NCBI GenBank assembly: GCA_964531265.1
Contig: CAZHDW010000002.1
Location: 62,001 to 126,000, forward strand
Direction: 5' to 3'
Length of the DNA stretch: 64,000 nucleotides
Source of the DNA: Hominenteromicrobium sp964531265
Lineage (GTDB): Bacteria; Bacillota; Clostridia; Oscillospirales; Acutalibacteraceae
Shown here: positions 1 to 7,611 of the stretch, one piece after another
Layout: each line of letters starts with the position of its first letter
How positions within the stretch are numbered: the stretch's first letter is position 1
The notes under the pieces: model-generated
The model's database searches: none
Told to the model about the DNA's origin: nothing
What the model saw: only the letters and a program-made list of their open reading frames with translations
Made by a program: the position numbers and the translations under genes

Positions 1-1
1 C

Positions 2-1132
2 GACAGCATGGTGAATGAGCTGAGAAAATACGGCGTTGAAAAGGACAGAATATACCCCTATGGCATACCTGTTCACGATGTTTTCTTCGACAAGCAGGAT
101 CAGACAAAACTGCTTGAGGAAATGGGACTTGAGCCAAATGTCCCGACCGTGCTTTTCATGGCCGGAAGCATGGGTGTTTCAAACATAGTAGAGCTGTATG
201 ATTCTCTGTGTGATTCACCGCTTGAGCTGCAAATGATAATAATCACCGGCAACAACAAGAAGCTGTATGAGATATTTGAAGAGCAGGTATCAGTCTCCAA
301 AAAGAAGACGAAACTTCTGCCGTTCACAAGTGAGGTTGAGCGCTATATGCACGCCTCCGATCTCATAGTCACAAAGCCCGGCGGTCTTACCGTCTCGGAG
401 GCTCTTGCCTGCAACCTGCCCCTTGCCGTATTCGATGCCATCCCCGGTCAGGAGGAGGATAATGCAAACTTCCTGCAAATACACGATATGGGCGTAAGGA
501 TCTCCAAGGATAATTTCTCCGAGGTCATTTCTTCGCTCATAGAGCATAAGGAGCGCTTGCGCCGTATGCGCGAGAATTGCCGCGCCTTTGATAAATCCGC
601 CGCAAACGAAAATATAGTGCTTCTGGCAGAAGAGCTCGCAAAGAAATACATCGCAAAGAACCCGGATGTTTCCTTCTCGACACGCAAGGGCAGGTTCAAC
701 TACCGCACCGCGGCAGTCATAATCGATAACTCTCGTCTGCTGGTCTGCACGGATTATTTGCCGGCAAAATATCTCCCCGGCGGTCGCATCAAGATAAACG
801 AAACCGCAAGCGACGCACTTGTGCGTGAGCTGAAAGAGGAGCTCGGTATCAATGTGAAGGTAGGTCGTCCGCTCTGGATAACGGAATCGTTCTTTAGCGA
901 GCAGGTACACGGCGAGCACGTACACGAGCTGTGCACCTATTTCGCTGTTGATATCACGGAAACCGATCTTCTGTCACGCGGTGAAAGCTTCAAGGGCTTT
1001 GATGATGGCGTATCCTTTGAGTGGATACCCTTTGACAAGCTCGCCGATATCACCATGCACCCGGCTTTCCTCAAAACACGCGCCGCAAAGCTTCCGGAAA
1101 GCACAGAGTTTATAACACTTACAAAGTATTAA
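2..1132 (+). CDS. Glycosyltransferase (UgtP/MGDG-synthase type) fused to a Nudix hydrolase domain, 5' end missing
   Basis: The reading frame is open to the left edge, so the gene starts outside the window and only its C-terminal part is seen. The first ~200 residues match the UDP-sugar-binding half of GT28-type diacylglycerol glucosyltransferases: a GIPV segment early, then T-K-P-G-G-L-T and S-E-A-L-A (nt ~367-415) and P-G-Q-E-E-x-N (nt ~445-465). Such enzymes transfer glucose or galactose to membrane diacylglycerol. The last ~150 residues form a second domain with a perfect Nudix box (GX5EX7REUXEEXGU, nt ~778-849), normally a pyrophosphohydrolase of nucleoside diphosphate derivatives. The fusion is continuous, with no stop or frameshift between the domains. 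The true N-terminus and substrate cannot be seen. A hairpin terminator follows six bases after the stop. Confidence 0.85.
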   Translation, partial: DSMVNELRKYGVEKDRIYPYGIPVHDVFFDKQDQTKLLEEMGLEPNVPTVLFMAGSMGVSNIVELYDSLCDSPLELQMIIITGNNKKLYEIFEEQVSVSKKKTKLLPFTSEVERYMHASDLIVTKPGGLTVSEALACNLPLAVFDAIPGQEEDNANFLQIHDMGVRISKDNFSEVISSLIEHKERLRRMRENCRAFDKSAANENIVLLAEELAKKYIAKNPDVSFSTRKGRFNYRTAAVIIDNSRLLVCTDYLPAKYLPGGRIKINETASDALVRELKEELGINVKVGRPLWITESFFSEQVHGEHVHELCTYFAVDITETDLLSRGESFKGFDDGVSFEWIPFDKLADITMHPAFLKTRAAKLPESTEFITLTKY

Positions 1133-1137
1133 AAAGC

Positions 1138-1179
1138 AGCATCCACGCGCCCGTAAACGGGAATGCGTGGATGCTTTTT
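1138..1179. terminator. Bidirectional intrinsic terminator
   Basis: An 11-bp perfect stem (AGCATCCACGC at 1138-1148 with its complement at 1165-1175) is followed by TTTTT on the + strand and, read leftward, by TTTTTAAT. It sits between the convergent ends of the glycosyltransferase-Nudix gene and the SOS operon and can stop both. Confidence 0.9.
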
Positions 1180-1215
1180 CATTCATTATCGTTTTTCACT
1201 GTTGTTTTCTTCGAA

Positions 1216-1974
1216 CTACACTTCATTCTGCAATTCGGACATCATTTTCCAGTATCGCTTTGGCATATGCGTTCTGCGGCACGCCTCGTTTCTTCTTCCC
1301 TCTATGCCTATAGTATCGTAAAAGGTCTTCCACATACTGCGATACTCGGCTTCCTTCGGAGATTCCGGCGGAAGCTCTATTCTGTCCGCGTGTATGAATT
1401 CCGGTTCACCGTCCTTATAGAGCAGTGCGACCCTGTGCGTGCGGTCAAATATCATAAAATCCTCACCGGAAAAGCGGTTCAGAAAATGCGGCGCTATCAC
1501 CGGCAGAACATTATTTTTCGGCTCTATCTCCGATATGAGCACCTCTCCGCACTCCAAAAACCGAACAAAGCCGAGGTACAAATGTGCCTCCCTTTCGAGA
1601 TGCTTCACAGCCTTTAATATCCTGTCAACATCCTCATCCGTCATATAGCTGCATATTCCGAGGCCCAGCTTATATCCCTTGCGCATGAATTCCAGCATAC
1701 ACAGCTCGCGGTTCGGCAGGCAGGTAAGAAACGCCTTTTCGAGCACATCCTGCGCTTCAAGCCCCATTTTATTCGGTATTGAAGCGCGCACACGCTCCGC
1801 ACGCCGCATATCGGTCTCTATGAGCTTCGAGCCGAACATCGACATCTGATCCGCCGAGTGTACATCGAATATCGCAGCAGGACGCTCCTTTTCGGCAAAG
1901 CTTTCAAACACACAGTTCAAGAAGCCGTTGTATGTTCCGTCATAATAGTATATCACATTTGCCCCGTAAGACAT
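1216..1974 (-). CDS. DUF4130/TIGR03915-type putative DNA metabolism protein
   Basis: A 252-residue protein beginning MSYGANVIYYYDGTYNGFL, the typical opening of the family annotated as probable DNA metabolism protein with a DUF4130 core (Y-D-G-T/S-F-x-G-F/L near residues 10-20). Family members are encoded next to a radical SAM protein of the TIGR03916 family, exactly as here, where the start overlaps the end of the radical SAM gene by 22 bp. No catalytic mechanism is established for this version. In some other bacteria the same domain is fused to a uracil-DNA-glycosylase-like domain, which is absent here. It is the last gene of a three-gene operon behind a LexA-controlled promoter, which supports a DNA-damage role. 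Family assignment is from remembered family features. Confidence 0.8.
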   Translation of the reverse strand: MSYGANVIYYYDGTYNGFLNCVFESFAEKERPAAIFDVHSADQMSMFGSKLIETDMRRAERVRASIPNKMGLEAQDVLEKAFLTCLPNRELCMLEFMRKGYKLGLGICSYMTDEDVDRILKAVKHLEREAHLYLGFVRFLECGEVLISEIEPKNNVLPVIAPHFLNRFSGEDFMIFDRTHRVALLYKDGEPEFIHADRIELPPESPKEAEYRSMWKTFYDTIGIEGRRNEACRRTHMPKRYWKMMSELQNEV

Positions 1975-3257
1975 TTGATACCATCCTCCCTCGTCGGTGA
2001 AAAAAGCGACAGCTGCTCCGGTATGCTGCGGTCATAATTCATCTTCGCCGCTCCGCCGTCCCTCAATATTCCCTTAAGTATCAGCGGATCATCGGTCTTC
2101 AGCCGACAATTCATCCGTCCGCTGCATGTGATAAAAAACGAAGCGCGCTTCAGCACCACGCCAAGCTTCTTCAAGCCCTCAAAATCGAGCGTAGTCTGTT
2201 GACGTGCTCGTATTATTCGTTTTGCGCTCGTCACGCCTATTCCGGGAACCCGAAGCAGCTTCTCATAGGGCGCCCTGTTGACCTCCACCGGAAACTCCTC
2301 CGGATGATTCACCGCCCAGTTGCATTTCGGGTCAAGCATCGGATCGAAATCCGGATGTGCATCGTCAAGTATCTCGTCCGCATTAAAGCCATAAAAGCGC
2401 AGAAGCCAATCGGCCTGATACAGCCTGTGCTCCCTTAAAAGAGGCGGCGCGGTGTCGAGTGCCGGGAGATTTCTGTCCTCTACAAGTGGGATATACGCCG
2501 AGTAGAAAACTCTTTTCAGCGAATATTTTTTGTAAAGTCCCTCTGTAAGCTTTAATATCCTCCTGTCACTCTCGGGGGTTGCACCTATTATCATCTGTGT
2601 GGACTGTCCGCCCGGAACAAAGCGCGGAGCACTGCGGTATTTCACGATATCCCTACTGTTCTCAGCTATCCCGTCCCTTATTCGCGTCATGGGCGCTATT
2701 ATGCTCTCCTTCGTCTTCTGCGGTGCAAGCTGCTTTAAGCTGCTGTTAGACGGCAGCTCGATATTCACGCTCATTCTGTCGGCTAGCATACCGAGCTCGC
2801 GGATAAGCCTGTCATCGGCACCCGGGATGGCCTTTACATGTATATAGCCGCCAAAGCCGTACTCCAGGCGCAGTATTCTGAGCACGGCAAGCATCTGCTC
2901 ACAGGTATTATCCGGTGTCCCGAGTACAGCACTGCTGAGAAACAGCCCCTCAATGTAATTCCTGCGATAGAACTGTATCGTCAGGTCAGCCAGCTCCCTC
3001 GGGCGGAATGAGGCGCGCCTTGTGTCATTTGTGCGCCGGTTAAGGCAGTAGCTGCAATCGTATGCACAGGCATTGCTCATCAGCACCTTCAAAAGAGATA
3101 TGCATCTCCCGTCGCTTGCAAAACTGTGGCATATTCCGGCAGCCACAGCGGAGCCCAGCTTGCCGCTCACACCCTGCCGGTCCACTCCGCTAGAGGTACA
3201 TGCAACATCGTATTTTGCGGCATCGGTCAGAATGCGCAGCTTTTCCATGGTATCCAT
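1953..3257 (-). CDS. Radical SAM protein, putative DNA modification/repair (TIGR03916 type)
   Basis: A 434-residue radical SAM enzyme. The iron-sulfur motif CX3CX2C lies at residues 64, 68 and 71 (C-A-Y-D-C-S-Y-C). The C-terminal third carries a helix-hairpin-helix-like segment with V-P-G-I-G-V-T-S-A-K (about residues 335-360), a non-specific DNA-binding element. This combination defines the family annotated as putative DNA modification/repair radical SAM protein, whose substrate is not established. Start: ATG with AGGGGG about seven bases upstream. It lies 42 bp behind dinB and overlaps the DUF4130 gene, so the three are probably co-transcribed and the two small-family proteins translationally coupled. 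By analogy with spore photoproduct lyase it could reverse or modify a DNA lesion, but that is inference. Confidence 0.85.
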   Translation of the reverse strand: MDTMEKLRILTDAAKYDVACTSSGVDRQGVSGKLGSAVAAGICHSFASDGRCISLLKVLMSNACAYDCSYCLNRRTNDTRRASFRPRELADLTIQFYRRNYIEGLFLSSAVLGTPDNTCEQMLAVLRILRLEYGFGGYIHVKAIPGADDRLIRELGMLADRMSVNIELPSNSSLKQLAPQKTKESIIAPMTRIRDGIAENSRDIVKYRSAPRFVPGGQSTQMIIGATPESDRRILKLTEGLYKKYSLKRVFYSAYIPLVEDRNLPALDTAPPLLREHRLYQADWLLRFYGFNADEILDDAHPDFDPMLDPKCNWAVNHPEEFPVEVNRAPYEKLLRVPGIGVTSAKRIIRARQQTTLDFEGLKKLGVVLKRASFFITCSGRMNCRLKTDDPLILKGILRDGGAAKMNYDRSIPEQLSLFSPTREDGIKCLTGQM

Positions 3258-3299
3258 AACGAGCCCCCTGTTCCGGCATAAAGCCGATTATCTCCTTTT

Positions 3300-4547
3300 T
3301 CAAATACTCAAACCGCGGAACGGATTCTCAACGCGGGAGCTTTTTCTCTCCTCCTCGGTATCGAACAGATCGCTGTGCACCTGCTTTATACCTCTGAAAA
3401 TTATATCGTCGCCGTATCTGCCCCTCAGCAGCTCCACCGCCGAATCCAAGTTCTGTCTGCGGCGCCCCACGGATACATCCTCGAACAGCGAGCATTGCTC
3501 GGTGCCGAGCGGCACAAGGGATGATACCCTGACGCCTATGCTGCGTATCGACTCTCCCGTATGGTTCTCCCTGTAAAGCGAATATGCCGCCTGAAAAATA
3601 CTCTCGGAATCCGCCACAGCGACATCCAGCATTTTCTGCCGCTGATAGGTCTCAAGATCATATTTTCTCACATACAGCTGAACATTGCAGCCCGAAACTC
3701 CCTTTTCACGCATACGACGCGCTACATTTTCCGAGAGCACATATAGCTCGGCGCGTATCTCTCCGTCATCGCGAAGATCATGCACTGCGGTCGTACTGTT
3801 GCCCACGCTCTTCACCTCGTCCTGCTCCTGCACCGAATGTACCGGCGACATGTCCTCCCCGTTCGCGTACATGTGCATCTGCACGCCGTTCTTGCCGAAA
3901 AGCCTCTTCAGCAGCTTCACATCCGTGCGTGCAACATCGCCTATCGTATACAGGCCGTATTTTTTAAGCGCCGCCTGCGTTGATTTTCCCACAAACAGCA
4001 TTTCCGACGCATCCAGCGGCCAAACAAGCTCACGAAAATTCTCACGCGTGAATTCGGTTACCGCATCCGGCTTTTTGTAATCACTGCCGAGCTTTGCAAA
4101 TATCTTGTTAAAGGACACCCCTATGGACACGGTAAGGCCCAGCTCATCCTTGATACGTGTGCGTATCTCCTCGGCTATTTCTCTTCCGCTGCCGAATAGC
4201 CTTGTACTGCCGGTAACATCCAGCCAGCATTCGTCCATACCAAAGCTCTCCACCTGATCCGTATACTGCATGTATATTTCCTTTGCAAGGCGCGAATATT
4301 TCGAATATCTTTCAAAATGCGGCGGTACAAACTTTATCCCGGGGCATTTACGCTCCGCCTCCCAGAGCGCCTCGGCAGTCTTCACGCCCATGGCCTTGGC
4401 AAGCATATTTTTGGCAAGAACTATTCCGTGGCGCTTTTCCTTGTCGCCGCCGACCGCCATGGGGATATCCCTCAGCGACGGATCGTAAAGCGTTTCCACC
4501 GATGCATAGAAATTGTTCATGTCTATGTGCAGGATCACTCTGTCCAC
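3300..4547 (-). CDS. dinB: Y-family DNA polymerase (Pol IV, DinB)
   Basis: A 415-residue translesion polymerase. The N-terminus H-I-D-M-N-N-F-Y-A-S-V-E supplies the first metal-binding Asp (residue 9) and the aromatic gate; S-F-G-M-D-E-C-W supplies D105/E106. The middle I-G-V-S-F-N-K-I-F-A-K-L-G-S-D segment is typical of the family. Near residue 350, Q-C-S-L-F resembles a beta-clamp-binding peptide. The start is GTG with GGAGGT seven bases upstream. It is the first gene of the leftward SOS operon; the promoter has the TTGACA/TATAAT hexamers with a LexA box between them, so it should be induced by DNA damage. A UmuC-like Gram-positive polymerase is the main alternative name. Confidence 0.93.
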   Translation of the reverse strand: MDRVILHIDMNNFYASVETLYDPSLRDIPMAVGGDKEKRHGIVLAKNMLAKAMGVKTAEALWEAERKCPGIKFVPPHFERYSKYSRLAKEIYMQYTDQVESFGMDECWLDVTGSTRLFGSGREIAEEIRTRIKDELGLTVSIGVSFNKIFAKLGSDYKKPDAVTEFTRENFRELVWPLDASEMLFVGKSTQAALKKYGLYTIGDVARTDVKLLKRLFGKNGVQMHMYANGEDMSPVHSVQEQDEVKSVGNSTTAVHDLRDDGEIRAELYVLSENVARRMREKGVSGCNVQLYVRKYDLETYQRQKMLDVAVADSESIFQAAYSLYRENHTGESIRSIGVRVSSLVPLGTEQCSLFEDVSVGRRRQNLDSAVELLRGRYGDDIIFRGIKQVHSDLFDTEEERKSSRVENPFRGLSI

Positions 4548-4573
4548 TGCTCTTACCTCCGTTTCAAGTCACT

Positions 4574-4587
4574 CGAATATCTGTTCG
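4574..4587. promoter_or_regulatory. Second LexA-like box
   Basis: CGAATATCTGTTCG fits CGAACN4GTTCG with one mismatch. It lies about 8-20 bases downstream of the expected dinB transcription start, where a second repressor dimer would reinforce repression. Confidence 0.65.
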
Positions 4588-4602
4588 AAATATCACACAC
4601 CC

Positions 4603-4631
4603 ATTATAGAACATTCGTTCTGTAATGTCAA
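4603..4631 (-). promoter_or_regulatory. Consensus SOS promoter with LexA box in the spacer
   Basis: Read leftward: -35 TTGACA (4626-4631), a 17-bp spacer, -10 TATAAT (4603-4608); both hexamers are perfect. The palindrome GAACGAATGTTC (4609-4620, shown on the minus strand) fills the spacer and fits the Bacillus-type LexA site GAACN4GTTC. LexA bound there would cover the polymerase site. Confidence 0.9.
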
Positions 4632-4709
4632 GCGGAAAATTATTCCTGTCCCAAGCAGTGTCTGTTGAGAACAAACTGTAAACTTACTGTGAAAGAACAT
4701 TGGGTTTTA

Positions 4710-4738
4710 TTGAAAAAACGAAAATTAAGCGCTATACT
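4710..4738 (+). promoter_or_regulatory. Housekeeping promoter of the 4.8-7.6 kb operon
   Basis: TTGAAA (4710-4715), 17-bp spacer, TATACT (4733-4738), about 65 bases before the first gene. It is divergent from the SOS promoter. Confidence 0.8.
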
Positions 4739-4802
4739 TAATATATTGATACAAACCCGACCCCTTTTTGGGGATTTCATTTTTTAAAGGAAGTGCTTTC
4801 AC

Positions 4803-5201
4803 TTGTTTCTCGAAAAGCTGAGACGTTTTATGTACGGTCGCTACGGTTCCGACCATTTGAACCTTGCCCTGATGATAATCGGACTTATCATTGCGTTCAT
4901 GTCCTCTGTCACGGGCTTCTGGCCGCTCAACGCTTTTTCTTATGCCCTTTATTTTTATGCCATTTTTCGCATGTTCTCCAAAAACATCGCCGCACGGCAA
5001 AAAGAATATTATGTTTTCTTAAAGGTATGGACACCGCTGCAAAAATGGTTTAAAATAAAGAAAACGGCGTTTCTTGAGCGCCACAGATACAAGTATTTTC
5101 GCTGCCCCAACTGCCGCCAGTATCTGCGCGCACCGCGCGGCCGCGGAAAAATACGCGTCACCTGTCAGCGCTGTCACAAGGAATTCAACCAAAAAACCTA
5201 A
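4803..5201 (+). CDS. Small two-helix membrane protein with C-terminal zinc ribbon
   Basis: A 132-residue protein with a basic N-terminus, two closely spaced hydrophobic segments (about residues 20-38 and 44-58), a basic linker, and a C-terminal C-P-N-C ... C-Q-R-C pair (about residues 101-125) of zinc-ribbon type. Similar small proteins are common in clostridial genomes as hypotheticals; no function is known to me. The start is TTG with AAAGGAAG about ten bases upstream. It is the first gene of a three-gene rightward operon, with the next ribosome binding site overlapping its end. The ribbon should face the cytoplasm if both helices cross the membrane; binding of metal or nucleic acid is inference. 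Confidence 0.7.
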   Translation: MFLEKLRRFMYGRYGSDHLNLALMIIGLIIAFMSSVTGFWPLNAFSYALYFYAIFRMFSKNIAARQKEYYVFLKVWTPLQKWFKIKKTAFLERHRYKYFRCPNCRQYLRAPRGRGKIRVTCQRCHKEFNQKT

Positions 5202-5221
5202 GCATGAGGAGTTGTAAAATC

Positions 5222-6187
5222 ATGAAAACAGCAATCATCGGAACATGGCACGTGCATACTGAGAGTTACACGCGCTCACTCCAGAACAACCCGAAGTCCG
5301 AGCCCGTTATCGTTTGGGATAATAACTGCGAGCGTGGCAAGGAATTCGCAGAAAAAATGGGTCTCGCATTTACAGATGACCTGGACAGCATCATGAACGA
5401 CGAGTCCATCGACAGCGTTATGATCTGCTCCGCTACATGCGATCATCCCGAGCTGCTGATGAAGGCTGCTGCCGCAGGCAAGCACATCTTCACAGAGAAG
5501 GTTCTCACTATCGGTGTTGAGGACGCTGAAAAGGCAGCCGAGGCTATCAAGGCCTCCGGCAAGGTATTCACAATTTCCTTCCCCCACCGCACATTCCCGA
5601 CACTCAGAGCAGCAAAGGAAATGGTTGAGAGTGGAAAGCTCGGCCGCATCACCTATGCACGTGTAAGAAACGTTCATAACGGCAGCTCCGCAAACTGGCT
5701 TCCCCCGCATTTCTATGACAAGGCTCAGTGCGGCGGCGGTGCTATGATGGATCTCGGCGCACACCCGATGTACACACTCAACTGGCTGCTCGGCGCTCCG
5801 AAGGCTATCACATCCATCTTCACAAAGGTCACAGATCGTCCCGTTGAGGACAACGCTGTTTCCGTGATCGAATTTGAAAACGGCGCTATCGGAGTTTCCG
5901 AGACCGGCTTCGTATCCGAGTGCAATCCGTACACCGTTGAGGTCAGCGGTACCGACGGCGCACTGATGATCCACGGCGATTCCATTCGCTGGGGCGGTAA
6001 GGCAACCGAGGGCAAGTGGGTCGACGTTCCCGTTCCGGAAGCTATCGACGAGCCCATCGACCAGTGGGTGGACGCAGTTTGCAACGGCGGCTCCACACCG
6101 TACACACTCGAAGACGCAGTAATGCTCACACGCCTTATGGACGGCGCTTATAAGTCTTACGAGACCGGTACAAAATATATCTTCTGA
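5222..6187 (+). CDS. Gfo/Idh/MocA-family oxidoreductase
   Basis: A 321-residue NAD(P)-dependent sugar or cyclitol dehydrogenase-like protein. The nucleotide-binding strand is degenerate (A-I-I-G-T-W-H-V-H instead of GxGxxG), followed by V-W-D-N-N acidic end and C-S-A-T-x-D-H. The family E-K-P motif appears as T-E-K-V-L (~residue 93). The C-terminal domain carries G-G-G-A-M-M-D-L-G-A-H-P (~residues 172-183), with the catalytic-region His. I start it at ATG 5222 because GAGGAG lies at 5206-5211; the upstream in-frame ATG at 5204 would include the ribosome binding site. It sits between the zinc-ribbon protein and the AI-2E permease (16-bp gap). The substrate cannot be read from sequence; the unusual GTWHVH cofactor loop may mean weak or altered nucleotide binding. 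Confidence 0.85.
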   Translation: MKTAIIGTWHVHTESYTRSLQNNPKSEPVIVWDNNCERGKEFAEKMGLAFTDDLDSIMNDESIDSVMICSATCDHPELLMKAAAAGKHIFTEKVLTIGVEDAEKAAEAIKASGKVFTISFPHRTFPTLRAAKEMVESGKLGRITYARVRNVHNGSSANWLPPHFYDKAQCGGGAMMDLGAHPMYTLNWLLGAPKAITSIFTKVTDRPVEDNAVSVIEFENGAIGVSETGFVSECNPYTVEVSGTDGALMIHGDSIRWGGKATEGKWVDVPVPEAIDEPIDQWVDAVCNGGSTPYTLEDAVMLTRLMDGAYKSYETGTKYIF

Positions 6188-6203
6188 TTTGGAGGTATAA
6201 TTT

Positions 6204-7562
6204 TTGGAAAATAACAGAAGCGAGCAGACCCCCGGCAGAAAAGGGGGCTCCGGCCGCGACTTCGGTTCGCTGATAAAGCCGGCCCTTATAATCCTTTCGG
6301 TCTCCGTGGTGCTGGCATATGCACTTTTCCACTTTGACCAGATTAAAAAGGCTGCGTCAGTGCTTATGGATGCCTTAAATCCGTTCATATGCGGCATGTT
6401 CATAGCCTATATTCTGAACGTGTTCATGAACCTTTTTGAGAACATCATCTTCGGTAAGCTGACGCGCAGCGATAATAAGCTGTGGGCAAAGATACGCCGC
6501 CCGCTGTGCATTGTTCTTTCCTTTGCCGTTGTAATACTCATCATACTCGGCATCACTTTCTACATTGTGCCGGAGATAATTCAGTCTCTCAGCCTCATTG
6601 TGGATTCCGCCAAGGTGAATATCCCGATATACACCAAGGTCATAACCGAGTGGGTAAACGACATTTCAAAGGAACTGAACCTCGACCTTGTGAATGAGGG
6701 CACGAACTTCTTCAAGGGCTTCGACTGGACAAAGTTCCTGACGGGCGCAACTGAGCTCACAACCAATTTCCTCAATTCCATCGTCAATGCCACGGTGAAT
6801 CTTGCAAGCGGCATCTTCACAGCTATTCTGGCCATTATCTTTTCGATATACTTTCTCGGCGGCAAGGAGTATCTGTTGCTTTCCGCAAAGCGCATCGCGT
6901 ACTCCTTTATGTCAAAAAAGGTCGTAGCTACAGTATCCGACATTGCTGTCACCGCAAACAATATCTTCTCTTCATTTGTTCGCGGCCAGCTCACCGAATG
7001 CGTGATAATCGGCTGCCTGTGCTTCATAGGCATGTCTCTCATCGGCCTCGATTATGCACTGCTCATATCCTGCATCATAGCGCTCACAGCGCTCGTGCCG
7101 ATACTCGGTGCTTATATCGGCTGTGCTATAGGTGCTTTCCTGCTTCTGCTCGTAAATCCTATGGACTCTGCAATCTTCGTAGTGTTCATCATCATTCTTC
7201 AGCAGTTTGAAGGCAATGTGATATACCCAAAGGTGGTCGGGTCTACGATCGGTCTTCCGGGTGTATGGGTCATGGCGGCAGTTACGCTGTTCAGCGAGCT
7301 GTTCGGCATCATGGGTGTCATCATCGGCACACCGCTTGCCGCAGTTTTTTATACGATACTGCGCCGTGTCACCTCCAATCGCCTCTATACAAAGGGCATC
7401 ACAAACGATGACCTTGCACCGGGCAAGTATCCGTACCTGAGCGAATCGCACTATTCAAGCAAAATAAGCGGCAGACCGCTCAGTGCACATGTTTTGGAGC
7501 ATACCGGCAGACCAAAGCACAAGAACATCAAAGCTGCTAAGCAGAAAACAACCGATAAATAA
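6204..7562 (+). CDS. AI-2E family transporter (PerM/YdiK type)
   Basis: A 452-residue polytopic membrane protein of the AI-2E transporter family: two N-terminal helices, a helix near residue 95, a long amphipathic outside-facing region, and a C-terminal block of about five helices with L-T-A-L-V-P-I-L-G-A-Y-I-G and Q-F-E-G-N-V-I-Y-P-K-V-V-G-S, which are family signatures. A polar tail of ~50 basic residues follows the last helix. The family was named from E. coli TqsA, but most members have other or unknown substrates (some export ions), so autoinducer transport should not be assumed. Start TTG with GGAGGT seven bases upstream. Last gene of its operon; a strong terminator follows. Confidence 0.87.
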   Translation: MENNRSEQTPGRKGGSGRDFGSLIKPALIILSVSVVLAYALFHFDQIKKAASVLMDALNPFICGMFIAYILNVFMNLFENIIFGKLTRSDNKLWAKIRRPLCIVLSFAVVILIILGITFYIVPEIIQSLSLIVDSAKVNIPIYTKVITEWVNDISKELNLDLVNEGTNFFKGFDWTKFLTGATELTTNFLNSIVNATVNLASGIFTAILAIIFSIYFLGGKEYLLLSAKRIAYSFMSKKVVATVSDIAVTANNIFSSFVRGQLTECVIIGCLCFIGMSLIGLDYALLISCIIALTALVPILGAYIGCAIGAFLLLLVNPMDSAIFVVFIIILQQFEGNVIYPKVVGSTIGLPGVWVMAAVTLFSELFGIMGVIIGTPLAAVFYTILRRVTSNRLYTKGITNDDLAPGKYPYLSESHYSSKISGRPLSAHVLEHTGRPKHKNIKAAKQKTTDK

Positions 7563-7566
7563 CAAA

Positions 7567-7611
7567 AAATCCATGTGAAAGCTTAAAAAGCCTTCACATG
7601 GATTTCTTTTT
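7567..7611. terminator. Bidirectional intrinsic terminator
   Basis: A 13-bp stem (AAATCCATGTGAA at 7567-7579 with 7593-7605), with TTTCTTTTTT on the + side and TTTTTTGTT on the - side, between convergent genes. Confidence 0.9.

Noticed and set aside
5276..6403. Leftward 375-codon frame opposite the Gfo/Idh/MocA gene
   Set aside because: Antisense shadow of a conserved gene, with no start signal and no recognisable domain.
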